NCBI RefSeq assembly: GCF_000827555.1
Contig: NZ_CDOI01000090.1
Coordinates: 1 to 64,000, forward strand
Reading direction: 5' to 3'
Length of the DNA: 64,000 nt
Source: Capnocytophaga canis
GTDB lineage: Bacteria; Bacteroidota; Bacteroidia; Flavobacteriales; Flavobacteriaceae
Position numbers and translations under genes: made by a program. Positions 53,703 to 63,257 of the stretch are shown piece by piece (within the stretch, counting starts at the first letter, position 1; every line of letters starts with the position of its first letter). Under the pieces are notes generated by a model. The model was given only the letters and a program-made list of their open reading frames with translations, made no database searches and was not told the origin of the DNA.

Positions 53703-54980
53703 ATGAGTAATTTAAAACAAGCAACAAAGGCACTTCACGCAGGACATAACGTAAAAGAACATAACGGAACTCGTGCCATTCCGATTTATCAGACAACGTC
53801 TTATGTTTTTGAAAATTCAGACAATGCTGCTGGACGATTTAACCTTACGCAACCGGGCTATATCTATACCCGACTGAATAACCCTACCAACGATATTCTT
53901 GAGCAACGATTGGCAGCCTTAGAGGGAGGTATTGGAGCGGTGGTAACTTCTTCAGGAACAGCTGCTATTTCAACTACCTTTTTGACGTTATTAAGAGCTG
54001 GAGAGCATATTGTAGCCTCGAACAGTCTCTATGGAGGAACCTACAATATGCTGAATGTTACGCTTCCGCGTTTGGGAATTACTACAACTTTTGTTGATCC
54101 GAAAGACCCTAAAAATTTCGATGTAGCAGTAAAAGAAAATACTCGTGCAATTTTTGTCGAATCGTTAGGAAATCCTAAACTAGATGTGTTAGACATTGAA
54201 GCAATAGCTAAGATAGCTCATGCTCATAACCTTCCTTTGATTGTAGATAATACAGTTGCTTCACCAGCTTTGCTACGTCCAATAGAGTATGGGGCGGATA
54301 TTGTAATTCATTCTCTTACAAAGTACATCGGAGGAAACGGAACTTCTTTAGGAGGAGCTATTATCGATGCAGGAAACTTTGACTGGAGTAGTGGGAAGTT
54401 CCCCGAATTCACACAGCCTTCAGCTGGATACCATGGGTTAGTACTTCACGAAGTGCTTGGAAATGCGGCATTTATTGCTAAAATCCGAATCGAAGGATTG
54501 CGTGATTTGGGAGCTGCACTAAGTCCATTCAATGCCTTCCAAATTTTGCAAAGTTTGGAAACCTTGGAAGTTCGTATCAAAAAACACAGTGAAAATGCAT
54601 TGGAATTAGCCAAATGGTTACAGACTCAACCCGAGGTGGCATGGGTAAACTACCCTGGATTAGAGGACAGTCCATATAAAGAACTGTCAAATAAATATCT
54701 ACCAAAAGGGCAAAGTGGTGTTGTTACTTTCGGATTGAAAGGAGGTTATGATGCAGCTAAGAAAACCGTTGATAACGTAAAGATTTTCTCACTTTTAGCA
54801 AATATCGGAGACACCAAATCATTGCTTATCCACCCTGCGAGTACCACGCACCAACAGCTTACGGAAACACAACAGAAAACAACGGGCGTTACTACCGACC
54901 TTATTCGTTTGTCTATTGGTTTGGAAGATATCGAAGATTTGAAAAATGATTTGAAACAGGCGTTTTCCAGCGCTCAATAA
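53703..54980 (+). CDS. metY: O-acetylhomoserine sulfhydrylase
   Basis: PLP enzyme of the Cys/Met metabolism family; makes homocysteine from O-acetylhomoserine and sulfide. The PLP lysine is Lys207 in SLTKYIGGNGTSLGG, with Asp182 in VDNTVASP, and the substrate loop GYIYTRLNNPTNDILEQRLA near residue 52. Its 425 residues suit MetY (about 420-430) rather than MetB or MetC (about 380-400). It leads a region that also holds metX and bifunctional thrA, which together run from aspartate to homocysteine. Own promoter upstream. Confidence 0.95.
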   Translation: MSNLKQATKALHAGHNVKEHNGTRAIPIYQTTSYVFENSDNAAGRFNLTQPGYIYTRLNNPTNDILEQRLAALEGGIGAVVTSSGTAAISTTFLTLLRAGEHIVASNSLYGGTYNMLNVTLPRLGITTTFVDPKDPKNFDVAVKENTRAIFVESLGNPKLDVLDIEAIAKIAHAHNLPLIVDNTVASPALLRPIEYGADIVIHSLTKYIGGNGTSLGGAIIDAGNFDWSSGKFPEFTQPSAGYHGLVLHEVLGNAAFIAKIRIEGLRDLGAALSPFNAFQILQSLETLEVRIKKHSENALELAKWLQTQPEVAWVNYPGLEDSPYKELSNKYLPKGQSGVVTFGLKGGYDAAKKTVDNVKIFSLLANIGDTKSLLIHPASTTHQQLTETQQKTTGVTTDLIRLSIGLEDIEDLKNDLKQAFSSAQ

Positions 54981-54988
54981 TTTTACAA

Positions 54989-55069
54989 TGTACTGAAAAG
55001 GCTTGTTTTAGGGATTAATTACATATACTCTCTAATTCTACAGAAATAGAACTGATCCTTTTCAGTACA
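54989..55069. repeat. 81-bp element bounded by 13-bp perfect inverted repeats
   Basis: TGTACTGAAAAGG (54989-55001) and CCTTTTCAGTACA (55057-55069) are exact reverse complements separated by 55 bases. No target-site duplication is visible. It may be a terminator-like or regulatory RNA stem, or a small mobile-element remnant, between metY and metX. Confidence 0.75.
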
Positions 55070-55169
55070 GCTTTCATACCTAAAATTGGTTACTAGTTTA
55101 TATAGAGTATCGGCAGGTGTGAGATATGGAATGTTCATACTACACTCAGCTACAAAATAATTTATTTTG

Positions 55170-55177
55170 TAGTTTTG
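55170..55177 (+). promoter_or_regulatory. -7 box of metX
   Basis: TAGTTTTG fits TAnnTTTG, 39 bases before the preferred metX ATG at 55217; a TTG start at 55190 would lie too close to the predicted transcription start. No -33 TTTG at the expected place. Confidence 0.5.
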
Positions 55178-55216
55178 CGATTAACCTGATTGTCTAAGAA
55201 AAACGAACATTCACAG

Positions 55217-56212
55217 ATGGATACAAATTTTGAAAAAGCCTGTTCAGGCTATCGGTATATTGACATTTTAGATTTTTCAACTCTTTCGGGTGAACATTAT
55301 AAAGAAATACGGTTGCAGTATCAGGTTTTTGGGCAAGAACTTGGCACTGCACCGCTTGTTGTGGTCAATCACGCTCTGACGGGTAATTCACAAGTGATGG
55401 GGGAAAATGGTTGGTGGAACGAAGCTATAGGGTACGGAAAGCCTATTGATGCTCAACGATATAGCATTCTGTGCTTTGATGTTCCAGGTAATGGTTATGG
55501 AGCTTCCATGTTGATTCAAAATCCCTACAAATGGGTAGCTCGAGATGTGGCTCGTATCTTTCTACAAGGTTTAGAAATATTGAATATTTCAAAGGCTTTT
55601 GCATTGGTAGGAAATTCGGTAGGAGGAGGTATTGCGTGGGAAATGATTGCTTTGGCACCAAAACTTTTTTCACATTTCGTTGCTGTTGCAACCGATTGGA
55701 AATCATCGGATTGGATTATTGCTAATAGCTTAATTCAAGAACGAATCTTAGAAACTTCATCCCAACCAATGCACGATGCTCGGTTACATGCAATGCTCTG
55801 CTATCGTTCGCCACAATCGTTTAAAATTAAGTTCAATCGTACGTTACATCATGAAAATCAGTCTCTTCACAACGTAGAAACATGGCTTTTACACCATGGT
55901 GAAAAATTAGAAAAACGTTTTTCTCTTGCAGCGTATAAACTTATGAATCAATTAGTTAAAACAATTGATATTACCAAAGATAGAGGCAATTTTGAACAAG
56001 TTATGCAATCGGTTGAAACACAAATACATATCATAGGAACTAACTCTGATTTGTATTTTGTTCCCGAAGAAAATATAGAAACTCATCAATTATTACAAAA
56101 AATGGGAAAACAAAGTACCTATCAAGAAATAAAATCTATCCATGGGCATGATGCTTTTCTTATTGAATATCAACAACTTGATATTTTTTTGAGAGAAATT
56201 TTCTTCCACTGA
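55217..56212 (+). CDS. metX: Homoserine O-acetyltransferase
   Basis: Alpha/beta-hydrolase-fold acetyltransferase that activates homoserine for sulfhydrylation. The nucleophile is Ser134 in LVGNSVGGGIAWEM; NHALTGNSQVMGENGWWNEA near residue 51 matches the MetX oxyanion/substrate region. The catalytic Asp is probably in TNSDLYFVPEEN and the His in IHGHDAFLIE. The family's usual GGSMGG at the nucleophile is GNSVGG here. The ATG at 55217 gives 331 residues, near the usual 340-380; a TTG at 55190 would add nine. It precedes the CarboxypepD_reg gene by 51 bases. Confidence 0.88.
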   Translation: MDTNFEKACSGYRYIDILDFSTLSGEHYKEIRLQYQVFGQELGTAPLVVVNHALTGNSQVMGENGWWNEAIGYGKPIDAQRYSILCFDVPGNGYGASMLIQNPYKWVARDVARIFLQGLEILNISKAFALVGNSVGGGIAWEMIALAPKLFSHFVAVATDWKSSDWIIANSLIQERILETSSQPMHDARLHAMLCYRSPQSFKIKFNRTLHHENQSLHNVETWLLHHGEKLEKRFSLAAYKLMNQLVKTIDITKDRGNFEQVMQSVETQIHIIGTNSDLYFVPEENIETHQLLQKMGKQSTYQEIKSIHGHDAFLIEYQQLDIFLREIFFH

Positions 56213-56263
56213 TGTTTTTCATATAAAAGATAATTTTTAAGCATAAAATAAAAAACTGACATA

Positions 56264-57463
56264 ATGAATATCAATACAATAAAACGTATTTCTATTTTTA
56301 TAGCACTAATTTTTGGAGGGATAGCATTGGGGCAAAATAGGCTTCAATCGGTGATTGTTGATGGTGAAACAAAAAATCCGTTAGAGTTTGTAACTATTTA
56401 TAATTCAGATGGTTATTCTATTTCAAATTCCGAAGGAAAATTTGCTTTTTCATCAAAAGCTGATTCGCTGTATATAAGTATTTTAGGATATGAAAAGGTA
56501 CAAGGTTTGATAAAAGATTTTGCTCACAAAGATACTATTTATCTGAAACCGAAGGCTTTTCTATTAGATGAAGTGGAAGTTTCTTATCAGACATTGTTTT
56601 CTAAAATGGTAGAGCAGGTGAAACGGGATTATGCGTTAATTCCTCATAAAGAAAAATTTTTCTTACGATGTTTGGTAAAGAAAAATGGAGAAATTCATAC
56701 ATTAGTTGATATTTCGGGAATTTTAGAAAAGAAAACATTGTATAACACTAAATCAGCTCCGATGCCAAAAAATAATTATATTGTACAAGTGGATAACATC
56801 CGAAAAGTAAGTGATTTTACAGAATATGGCTTTGAACTGTATGGTTTTAAGTATTTTTTGAATTTAATAGCATCAAACAACACACCAACGGAGAATTTTA
56901 GCCATAAAAGTGAAGTTTTTCAGGACAAAACATATACAAAACTAACCATATCATCTAAAAAAATAACAGAAGAAGATAAAAAGCAAGGTGAAAATTTCAC
57001 AGGTTACTATTTAATTAATAACGAAACCTTACATTTTGATAAATTTTATTTGGAATACACCAATCCTAATGCAGATTATAAGGTAGGTAATAAGAAATTG
57101 AATCTTAAATTTAGGTTTAGAGAACGTATCCTATCCGTATTTTTTCATAAAAATCCTTTGAATGGAAAAAAACAAATCAAAAATGCGATTCTAAACGATA
57201 GAAGAGAAGTTCTAAAAGCGAATGGAGAGAAAGATATTTTTGAAATAAGTTCCTATTTTGATGCTTTTCCGATTGATTATAACACACCGATTAAGAATAA
57301 TATTGATTTGGAAAAACAAATTTTTGAAATAAAAGGAAAGTATAATGCGGAATATTGGGAGAATAATAAAATATTACGTTTGACCTCTGAAATGCAAGAA
57401 TTCGTCAATAAAATGAATAAAAATACAGATAAATCACACTTTAAGACAAATATTCATAAATAA
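56264..57463 (+). CDS. Exported protein with carboxypeptidase-regulatory-like domain
   Basis: A 399-residue envelope protein. Residues 1-23 are a signal peptide (FIALIFGGIALGQ). Residues about 27-95 form a CarbopepD_reg_2 beta-sandwich (LQSVIVDGETKNPLEFVTIY, SNSEGKFAF, ISILGYEKV), as at the front of many Bacteroidota outer-membrane proteins. The remainder is not recognised, with no TonB plug or barrel seen. It lies 51 bases after metX and 17 before thrA, so it is co-oriented within the methionine cluster, although a metabolic role is not apparent. Probably periplasmic or outer-membrane-linked. Confidence 0.75.
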   Translation: MNINTIKRISIFIALIFGGIALGQNRLQSVIVDGETKNPLEFVTIYNSDGYSISNSEGKFAFSSKADSLYISILGYEKVQGLIKDFAHKDTIYLKPKAFLLDEVEVSYQTLFSKMVEQVKRDYALIPHKEKFFLRCLVKKNGEIHTLVDISGILEKKTLYNTKSAPMPKNNYIVQVDNIRKVSDFTEYGFELYGFKYFLNLIASNNTPTENFSHKSEVFQDKTYTKLTISSKKITEEDKKQGENFTGYYLINNETLHFDKFYLEYTNPNADYKVGNKKLNLKFRFRERILSVFFHKNPLNGKKQIKNAILNDRREVLKANGEKDIFEISSYFDAFPIDYNTPIKNNIDLEKQIFEIKGKYNAEYWENNKILRLTSEMQEFVNKMNKNTDKSHFKTNIHK

Positions 57464-57480
57464 AAATACAAAATAATAAG

Positions 57481-59913
57481 ATGAAAATATTAAAATTTGG
57501 AGGAAAATCCTTAGCTAACGGAAATGGATTGGACACTGTACTTAACATTATCCGTCAGAAAGTACAAAATAAAGAACAAGTAGCGGTTGTAGTTTCAGCA
57601 CGAGGAAACGCCACCGATGAACTAATCACATTATTGGAGAAAGCTCGTAACGGGGTAGATTATCAATCTGAGTTAAAGTCTTTTAAGTCATATCAACTAT
57701 ATAATTTTAATGACAATTATCAACAAGAAATAGCAGAAAATTTTGAGTTACTTGAAAAATTGTTGGAAGGAGTTTCCTTACTTGGTGATTACAGCCTAAA
57801 AATCAAAGATTTAGTTATTGCTCAAGGGGAATTAATTGCTGCTAAATTGATCGCTGAATTGTTGCGTGAGCAAGGTGTCAAAAGCTCGTTTGTGGATAGT
57901 CGAAATATTTTTGTTACGGATAGTGAGTTTGGTAATGCTCATATTATCAGTGATGTATCTAAAAAGAAAACTCAAGACCTTTTCTTAAGATTTTCCAAGG
58001 ATGAAGTTCCCGTGGTTACTGGATTTATTGCTTCCACCCAAAAGGGAGAAACCACAACATTAGGCCGAAATGGGAGTAACTATTCCGCAGCTCTATTAGC
58101 TAATTTCCTAAATGCAACTGAAATGCAAAACTACACTCATGTGGATGGTATTTTTACAGCCAATCCAGAGTTAGTTCCCGAAGCTAAAATCATTCGTCAT
58201 CTGTCGTATGAAGAGGCAAATGAATTAGCGAATTTTGGGGCGTCAATTCTACATGCTAAAACTATTATTCCACTGATAGAGAGAAATATACCATTACGTA
58301 TTAAAAATACATTTAAGAATGAGGATTCAGGAACGCTGATTCACAACGAGAGTTCAGAAGATGGTATTAAGTCAATTTCTGTGATTGAAAATAATGCTTT
58401 GATTGTTTTAGAAGGCCGTGGACTATTAGGAAAAGTAGGGGTTGATGCACGTATTTTTCGAGCATTGGCAAACAAAAACATCAGTGTAAGTATTATTTCA
58501 CAAGGGTCTTCGGAGCGAGGTATTGGTTTTGTGGTACATTCAAATGATGCAAACGCTGCAAAATTGGCTTTGGAAGAAGAATTTTCACAAGATTTTTACA
58601 CGAATGATGTAAGTAGCGTTTCCGTAATTGATAACGTAGCGGTAATTTCCATCGTAGGACAGAATTTGGATACGTTTCACTATCCATATAATGCACTGAT
58701 TCGCAATCAGATAGTTCCACTGCTTATCAATAATGCTATTACAGGTAAAAATGTGAGTTTGGTGCTAAAAACTAATAAATTACACAAGGCATTAAACGTT
58801 ATCCACGGAGAGATTTTCGGGGTGTCGCGTCGTATTAATCTAGTAGTTTTCGGAAAGGGAACGGTTGGAGCAACGCTTATCGATCAGGTGATAGATGCTC
58901 ATGATAATATACTGAAACGTAAGAATATAAGTCTACGAATTGTTGCAATTGCTAACTCTTCACGCATTTTAACTGACGCTTCTGGAATTTCAACAAATTG
59001 GAAAGAACAATTTGAGCAAGAAGCTGTAAATTATGACTTCTCAATCCTGCAACAATTCATTGAAAAAAATCATTTGGAGAACCTTATCGCAGTGGATGTA
59101 ACGGCAAGTAAAGCTTTTGTAGAAAATTATATTCAGCTCATTAAGAGTGGATTTGATTTGGTTTCAGCTAATAAAATTGCGAATACCATTTCCTTTGATT
59201 TCTACCAAGAACTGCGGGAGAACTTGGCAAAATATCAGAAAAGCTATCTTTACGAAACCAACGTGGGAGCAGGATTACCATTGATTGATACTATTCGATT
59301 GTTGCACCATTCAGGAGAAAATATCACGCGTATTAAAGGGATTTTCTCTGGAACTCTCAGCTACTTATTTAATACATTCTCAGAGGAAAATAAGCCTTTT
59401 GATGAGGTGTTGCAATTCGCTATCGATAGTGGCTATACCGAACCCGACCCACGGGAGGATCTTTGTGGAAATGATGTTGGACGTAAACTGTTGATTCTGG
59501 CTCGTGAATTGGATTTAGGTAACGAATTTACGGATGTTAAAATCCAAAATCTTATCCCTGAGCATTTACGTGAAGGGTCTGTATCCAATTTCCTTGAATG
59601 TTTGGAGGAGTTCAATGCTCATTACCAAGATATTAAAGACGGACAAGCGGATGACCATGTGTTGCGTTATGTAGGAGATTTGCATGGTGATTTATCAGAT
59701 ACAGCAACCGCTAAGTTAGAAGTTTCTTTGGTATCTGTTCCGAAAAACAGTGCATTGGGACAGGTAAAAGGAGCAGATTCTATCTTTGAAATATACACGG
59801 AGTCCTATGGGAATAACCCTATCGTAATCCAAGGAGCAGGGGCTGGAGCTGCAGTTACTGCCCGAGGAGTTTTTGGCGATATTCTAAGATTAGCAGAACG
59901 AAATAATTTTTAG
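57481..59913 (+). CDS. thrA: Bifunctional aspartate kinase/homoserine dehydrogenase I
   Basis: Catalyses the first and third steps from aspartate to homoserine. Residues 1-290 are the aspartokinase (KFGGKSLANG at 5-14, then TLGRNGSNYSAALLA near 200, FGASILHAKTIIPL near 258). Residues about 300-450 hold two ACT-like regulatory repeats (GRGLLGKVGVDARIFRALAN and IISQGSSERGIGFVV), and the rest is homoserine dehydrogenase (VVFGKGTVGATLIDQV, ANKIANTIS, GAGLPLIDTIRLLHHSGENI). Length 810 matches ThrA. Allosteric control by threonine is likely by family. It supplies homoserine to metX upstream and to threonine synthesis. Confidence 0.96.
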   Translation: MKILKFGGKSLANGNGLDTVLNIIRQKVQNKEQVAVVVSARGNATDELITLLEKARNGVDYQSELKSFKSYQLYNFNDNYQQEIAENFELLEKLLEGVSLLGDYSLKIKDLVIAQGELIAAKLIAELLREQGVKSSFVDSRNIFVTDSEFGNAHIISDVSKKKTQDLFLRFSKDEVPVVTGFIASTQKGETTTLGRNGSNYSAALLANFLNATEMQNYTHVDGIFTANPELVPEAKIIRHLSYEEANELANFGASILHAKTIIPLIERNIPLRIKNTFKNEDSGTLIHNESSEDGIKSISVIENNALIVLEGRGLLGKVGVDARIFRALANKNISVSIISQGSSERGIGFVVHSNDANAAKLALEEEFSQDFYTNDVSSVSVIDNVAVISIVGQNLDTFHYPYNALIRNQIVPLLINNAITGKNVSLVLKTNKLHKALNVIHGEIFGVSRRINLVVFGKGTVGATLIDQVIDAHDNILKRKNISLRIVAIANSSRILTDASGISTNWKEQFEQEAVNYDFSILQQFIEKNHLENLIAVDVTASKAFVENYIQLIKSGFDLVSANKIANTISFDFYQELRENLAKYQKSYLYETNVGAGLPLIDTIRLLHHSGENITRIKGIFSGTLSYLFNTFSEENKPFDEVLQFAIDSGYTEPDPREDLCGNDVGRKLLILARELDLGNEFTDVKIQNLIPEHLREGSVSNFLECLEEFNAHYQDIKDGQADDHVLRYVGDLHGDLSDTATAKLEVSLVSVPKNSALGQVKGADSIFEIYTESYGNNPIVIQGAGAGAAVTARGVFGDILRLAERNNF

Positions 59914-59920
59914 AAAAATA

Positions 59921-59961
59921 AAAAGGTTCAGTGTGAAATTCCGATTACATGCTGAACTTTT
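59921..59961 (+). terminator. Probable terminator after thrA
   Basis: AAAAGGTTCAG (59921-59931) pairs with CTGAACTTTT (59952-59961) apart from one bulged G, with a 20-base loop and the T run as the end of the stem. Confidence 0.6.
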
Positions 59962-60250
59962 AGTTAGTTACTGATAGTAAAAACCGTGATTGAAAAACAA
60001 GACTTGCACAATGTTGGTCGTACTGAAACTATCATGTTGTCATGAAAAGGAAGTGATGCAATATGTGAAGTTTAGAAATTTATCACGATATTGAAACTTC
60101 CCCAAATAGTAGTATATTTCGTAGACATTTGGATGTTTCATAGAGAAACTGACTGGATAAGATCGTATGATGTACAAAAATTAGCTTCCTTTTTAGATGT
60201 TTATCGCTTCTATCTCGGTAAATCTTAAGTAGAAATAATATTTAGACATG
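59962..60250. other. Gap between thrA and alaS terminators with an ORF fragment
   Basis: Mostly without structure. One frame (ATG at 60133, stop at 60226-60228) gives 31 residues, MFHRETDWIRSYDVQKLASF..., with open sequence extending about 20 codons upstream without a start; the composition is protein-like. It is probably a fragment of a lost gene. No promoter or repeat seen. Confidence 0.3.
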
Positions 60251-60290
60251 AAAAAAGCGTTGTAATGAAGGTAGTTTCATCACAACGCTT
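60251..60290 (-). terminator. Intrinsic terminator of alaS
   Basis: AAGCGTTGT (60255-60263) pairs perfectly with ACAACGCTT (60282-60290); an inner ATGAA/TTCAT stem extends the hairpin beyond one mismatch. On the minus strand a run of six T follows. It lies about 70 bases past the alaS stop. Confidence 0.9.
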
Positions 60291-60358
60291 ATAACTTTAA
60301 TAACAACAAGTTAAGATGTTCTTAAATGTTGTTTTTATTACATTTAGTAAAATATAAA

Positions 60359-62995
60359 TTATTTTACAAACTCAATGGCTTTTTCAAGAGCTTGGTCGAG
60401 TCCTGCTGGATTTTTACCACCTGCTGTCGCGAAGAAAGGCTGTCCACCTCCGCCTCCTTGTATATGTTTACCCAGTTCGCGAACAATTTTACCAGCGTCT
60501 AAACCTTTATCGGCTACCAAATCTTTCGAAATATAGCAAAGCAATAAGGCCTTACTTTCTTCCTGAGTAGCTCCGAAAAGGATAAATGCTTTTTCGACTT
60601 CATTTCCTAACTGAAATGCCAAATCTTTCAGCGAAGCAAGGTCTAAATCCAATCGTTTTATTAAAGAGTTGATTCCATTTACAGGTTTAAACTCGGATTT
60701 AAGTTCTGATTTGAGATTTTTCGCTTGTTGACGTTTTAACTCTTCAATTTCTTTGGTCAAACGCAGATTTTCATTCTGCAAATGTGATATGGCTTTCAAA
60801 GGGTCTTGAGCGTTTTTAAGACCATGCCTTATTTCTTTGACCAATTTCTCTTGGTCTTTAAAATACTGTAACGCTCCATGCTTGGTAATTGCCTCAATAC
60901 GACGTATGCCCGAGGCTACGGCTCCCTCTGAAACGATCTTGAAATACCATATATCCGCAGTGTTTTTGCTATGCGTACCTCCGCAGAGTTCCTTGCTATC
61001 ACCAAACTGAATTACGCGTACGTTATCACCATATTTTTCACCAAACAAAGCCATTGCACCCATGTCCATTGCTTGTTGGATAGGTAAATTTCGGTGTTCT
61101 TGCAAATTGATTTTCTGTCCGATGAGTTCATTTACGCGGAGTTCGATGCGTTCTAATTCCTCGTCAGTGACTTTCTGAAAATGCGAAAAGTCAAAACGCA
61201 ATGAGTGCATATCCACACGTGAACCTTTCTGTTCCGTATGCGTACCTAACACCTCACGTAATGCTTGATGCAGTAAGTGAGTTGCTGAGTGATTGGCAGC
61301 CGTGAGCGAACGCCCTAACGGATGAACTTCTGCTTTGAATGGGTCAGTTACGTTTTCGGGAAGCGTTTCGGATATGTGTATAATTAAGTTGTTTTCCTTC
61401 TTTGTATCAGTTATATAGGTAACTTCTCCGTTTGCGGATTGTAGTGTACCTTTGTCGCCTATTTGTCCACCTCCTTCAGGATAGAATGGTGTGGTATTGA
61501 ATACTAACTGGTAGTATGTTCCTTCTTTAGAACTTTCTACCTTTCGATATTTTACTAAGCGTACGAAGGCCTCGAGAGTATCATAACCGATAAATTCTTC
61601 TTCATCGTCATCACGAAGTACCACCCAATCACCTGCTTTAACCTGTGCGGCAGCCCGTGAACGTTCCTTTTGCTTACGGAGATTTTCCTCAAAATCTTTT
61701 TCGTTTAGTGTGAATCCTTTCTCGCTTAATATCAATGCAGTAAGGTCAATAGGGAAGCCGTAAGTGTCATAAAGTTCAAATGCTTTAGCACCCGAAAGTT
61801 CCTTGTCCATGGAATTATTCATCATGGCATCAAGCATCAATAAACCTTGCTCGAGGGTTCTAAGAAAAGAAGCCTCCTCTTCACGGATGACGTTTTCCGC
61901 CAAAATTGCATTTCTTTCTATCTCAGGGAAGGTTTTTCCCATCTGTTGAGAAAGAGTCGTAACAAGCTGATGGATAAAAGGTTCTTTTTGATTTAGGAAT
62001 GTGAATCCGTAGCGTATAGCTCTTCGCAAGATACGGCGGATAACGTAACCAGCTCCGTTGTTAGAAGGTAATTGTCCATCAGCGATGGCGAAAGCCACGG
62101 CACGAATGTGGTCAGCAATTACACGAATGGCTATGTTAATCTGCTCTTGTTCATCGGATACATTATTTCCTACCACATATTTACTTTGAGTGATTTCTTC
62201 AATCCGATTAATAAGCGGAGTGAAAACATCAGTGTCGTAGTTCGACTGTACTCCTTGCAATACCATACAAAGTCGCTCGAATCCCATACCCGTATCTACG
62301 TGTTGTGCAGGAAGTTTTTCAAGAGAGCCGTCAGCCTTACGGTTAAATTCCATAAACACGTTGTTCCATATTTCAATAACTTGTGGATGGTCGTTGTTTA
62401 CTAATTCCTTACCATCGATTTTTTGTCGTTCATCATCGGAGCGTATGTCAACATGTATTTCGGTACAAGGCCCACAAGGCCCTTGGTCACCCATTTCCCA
62501 AAAGTTATCTTTTTTGTTTCCTAAAAGTATTCTATCGGTTTCGATCAGATTTTTCCAAATATCGTAAGCCTCTTGGTCAAAAGGTACATTATCCTGCTGA
62601 CTTCCTTCGAAAACGGTTACATAGAGTCGGTCTTTAGGGATTTTATACACTTGGGTAAGAAGCTCCCACGCCCATTCGATAGCTTCTTTTTTGAAGTAAT
62701 CACCGAAAGACCAGTTGCCGAGCATCTCAAACATGGTGTGGTGATAGGTATCTTTACCTACTTCCTCTAAATCGTTGTGTTTCCCCGAAACACGTAAGCA
62801 TTTTTGAGTGTCTGCAATACGTTTACTATTTGGTTTTCCATTGCCTAAAAAATATTCTTTGAATTGGTTCATTCCCGCATTTGTAAACAACAAAGTTGGG
62901 TCATTTTTGATAACCATAGGGGCAGAAGGCACAATCGTATGTCCTTTGCTTTGGAAAAAATCTAAAAATTTCTGTCTAATTTCTTGTGAAGTCAT
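60359..62995 (-). CDS. alaS: Alanyl-tRNA synthetase
   Basis: Charges tRNA-Ala and edits mischarged Ser and Gly. N-terminal class II core: [20 protein letters not shown] and [15 protein letters not shown]; then the editing domain with [16 protein letters not shown] and the zinc ligands of [17 protein letters not shown]; a C-terminal coiled coil near residues 730-770 and the [14 protein letters not shown]-Ala motif. 878 residues is normal. The start is the ATG at 62995 (MTSQEIRQ); five codons further upstream a TTG extends the frame but is not preferred. Own promoter at 63084-63114 and own terminator. Confidence 0.97.
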   Translation of the reverse strand: MTSQEIRQKFLDFFQSKGHTIVPSAPMVIKNDPTLLFTNAGMNQFKEYFLGNGKPNSKRIADTQKCLRVSGKHNDLEEVGKDTYHHTMFEMLGNWSFGDYFKKEAIEWAWELLTQVYKIPKDRLYVTVFEGSQQDNVPFDQEAYDIWKNLIETDRILLGNKKDNFWEMGDQGPCGPCTEIHVDIRSDDERQKIDGKELVNNDHPQVIEIWNNVFMEFNRKADGSLEKLPAQHVDTGMGFERLCMVLQGVQSNYDTDVFTPLINRIEEITQSKYVVGNNVSDEQEQINIAIRVIADHIRAVAFAIADGQLPSNNGAGYVIRRILRRAIRYGFTFLNQKEPFIHQLVTTLSQQMGKTFPEIERNAILAENVIREEEASFLRTLEQGLLMLDAMMNNSMDKELSGAKAFELYDTYGFPIDLTALILSEKGFTLNEKDFEENLRKQKERSRAAAQVKAGDWVVLRDDDEEEFIGYDTLEAFVRLVKYRKVESSKEGTYYQLVFNTTPFYPEGGGQIGDKGTLQSANGEVTYITDTKKENNLIIHISETLPENVTDPFKAEVHPLGRSLTAANHSATHLLHQALREVLGTHTEQKGSRVDMHSLRFDFSHFQKVTDEELERIELRVNELIGQKINLQEHRNLPIQQAMDMGAMALFGEKYGDNVRVIQFGDSKELCGGTHSKNTADIWYFKIVSEGAVASGIRRIEAITKHGALQYFKDQEKLVKEIRHGLKNAQDPLKAISHLQNENLRLTKEIEELKRQQAKNLKSELKSEFKPVNGINSLIKRLDLDLASLKDLAFQLGNEVEKAFILFGATQEESKALLLCYISKDLVADKGLDAGKIVRELGKHIQGGGGGQPFFATAGGKNPAGLDQALEKAIEFVK

Positions 62996-63083
62996 ATGCT
63001 TTCTAATCAATAAGTTAGGAGGTTTTTTTGAATGAATACACTCTAATTACAGTTATCACTATCATTCAAACATTCCTAAGGTG

Positions 63084-63114
63084 CAAATATAGAAAATTTT
63101 AAAACATAACCAAA
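63084..63114 (-). promoter_or_regulatory. Promoter of alaS
   Basis: On the minus strand TTTG (63111-63114), a 19-base spacer and TATATTTG (63084-63091) match the consensus exactly. The leader before the alaS ATG would be about 80 bases. Confidence 0.85.
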
Positions 63115-63205
63115 GTAGATATGCTATACGCTAATCAGGTATAAGGGTTCAGTACCACTTCAAAATATATAAAAGGTAAATTTTATTTTGTTATAAATGT
63201 AACTT

Positions 63206-63239
63206 TTTGTATGAAATATTTTTTTTATTTCTATATTTG
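63206..63239 (+). promoter_or_regulatory. Candidate promoter of nhaC
   Basis: TTTG (63206-63209) and TATATTTG (63232-63239) with a 22-base spacer, slightly longer than usual. The ATG lies 18 bases after the -7 box. Confidence 0.6.
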
Positions 63240-63257
63240 CCTATCAATCAATATGAA

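Noticed and set aside
60133-60228. 31-residue ORF as a real gene
   Set aside because: No ribosome-binding site or promoter, and open sequence extends upstream without a start; treated as a remnant.
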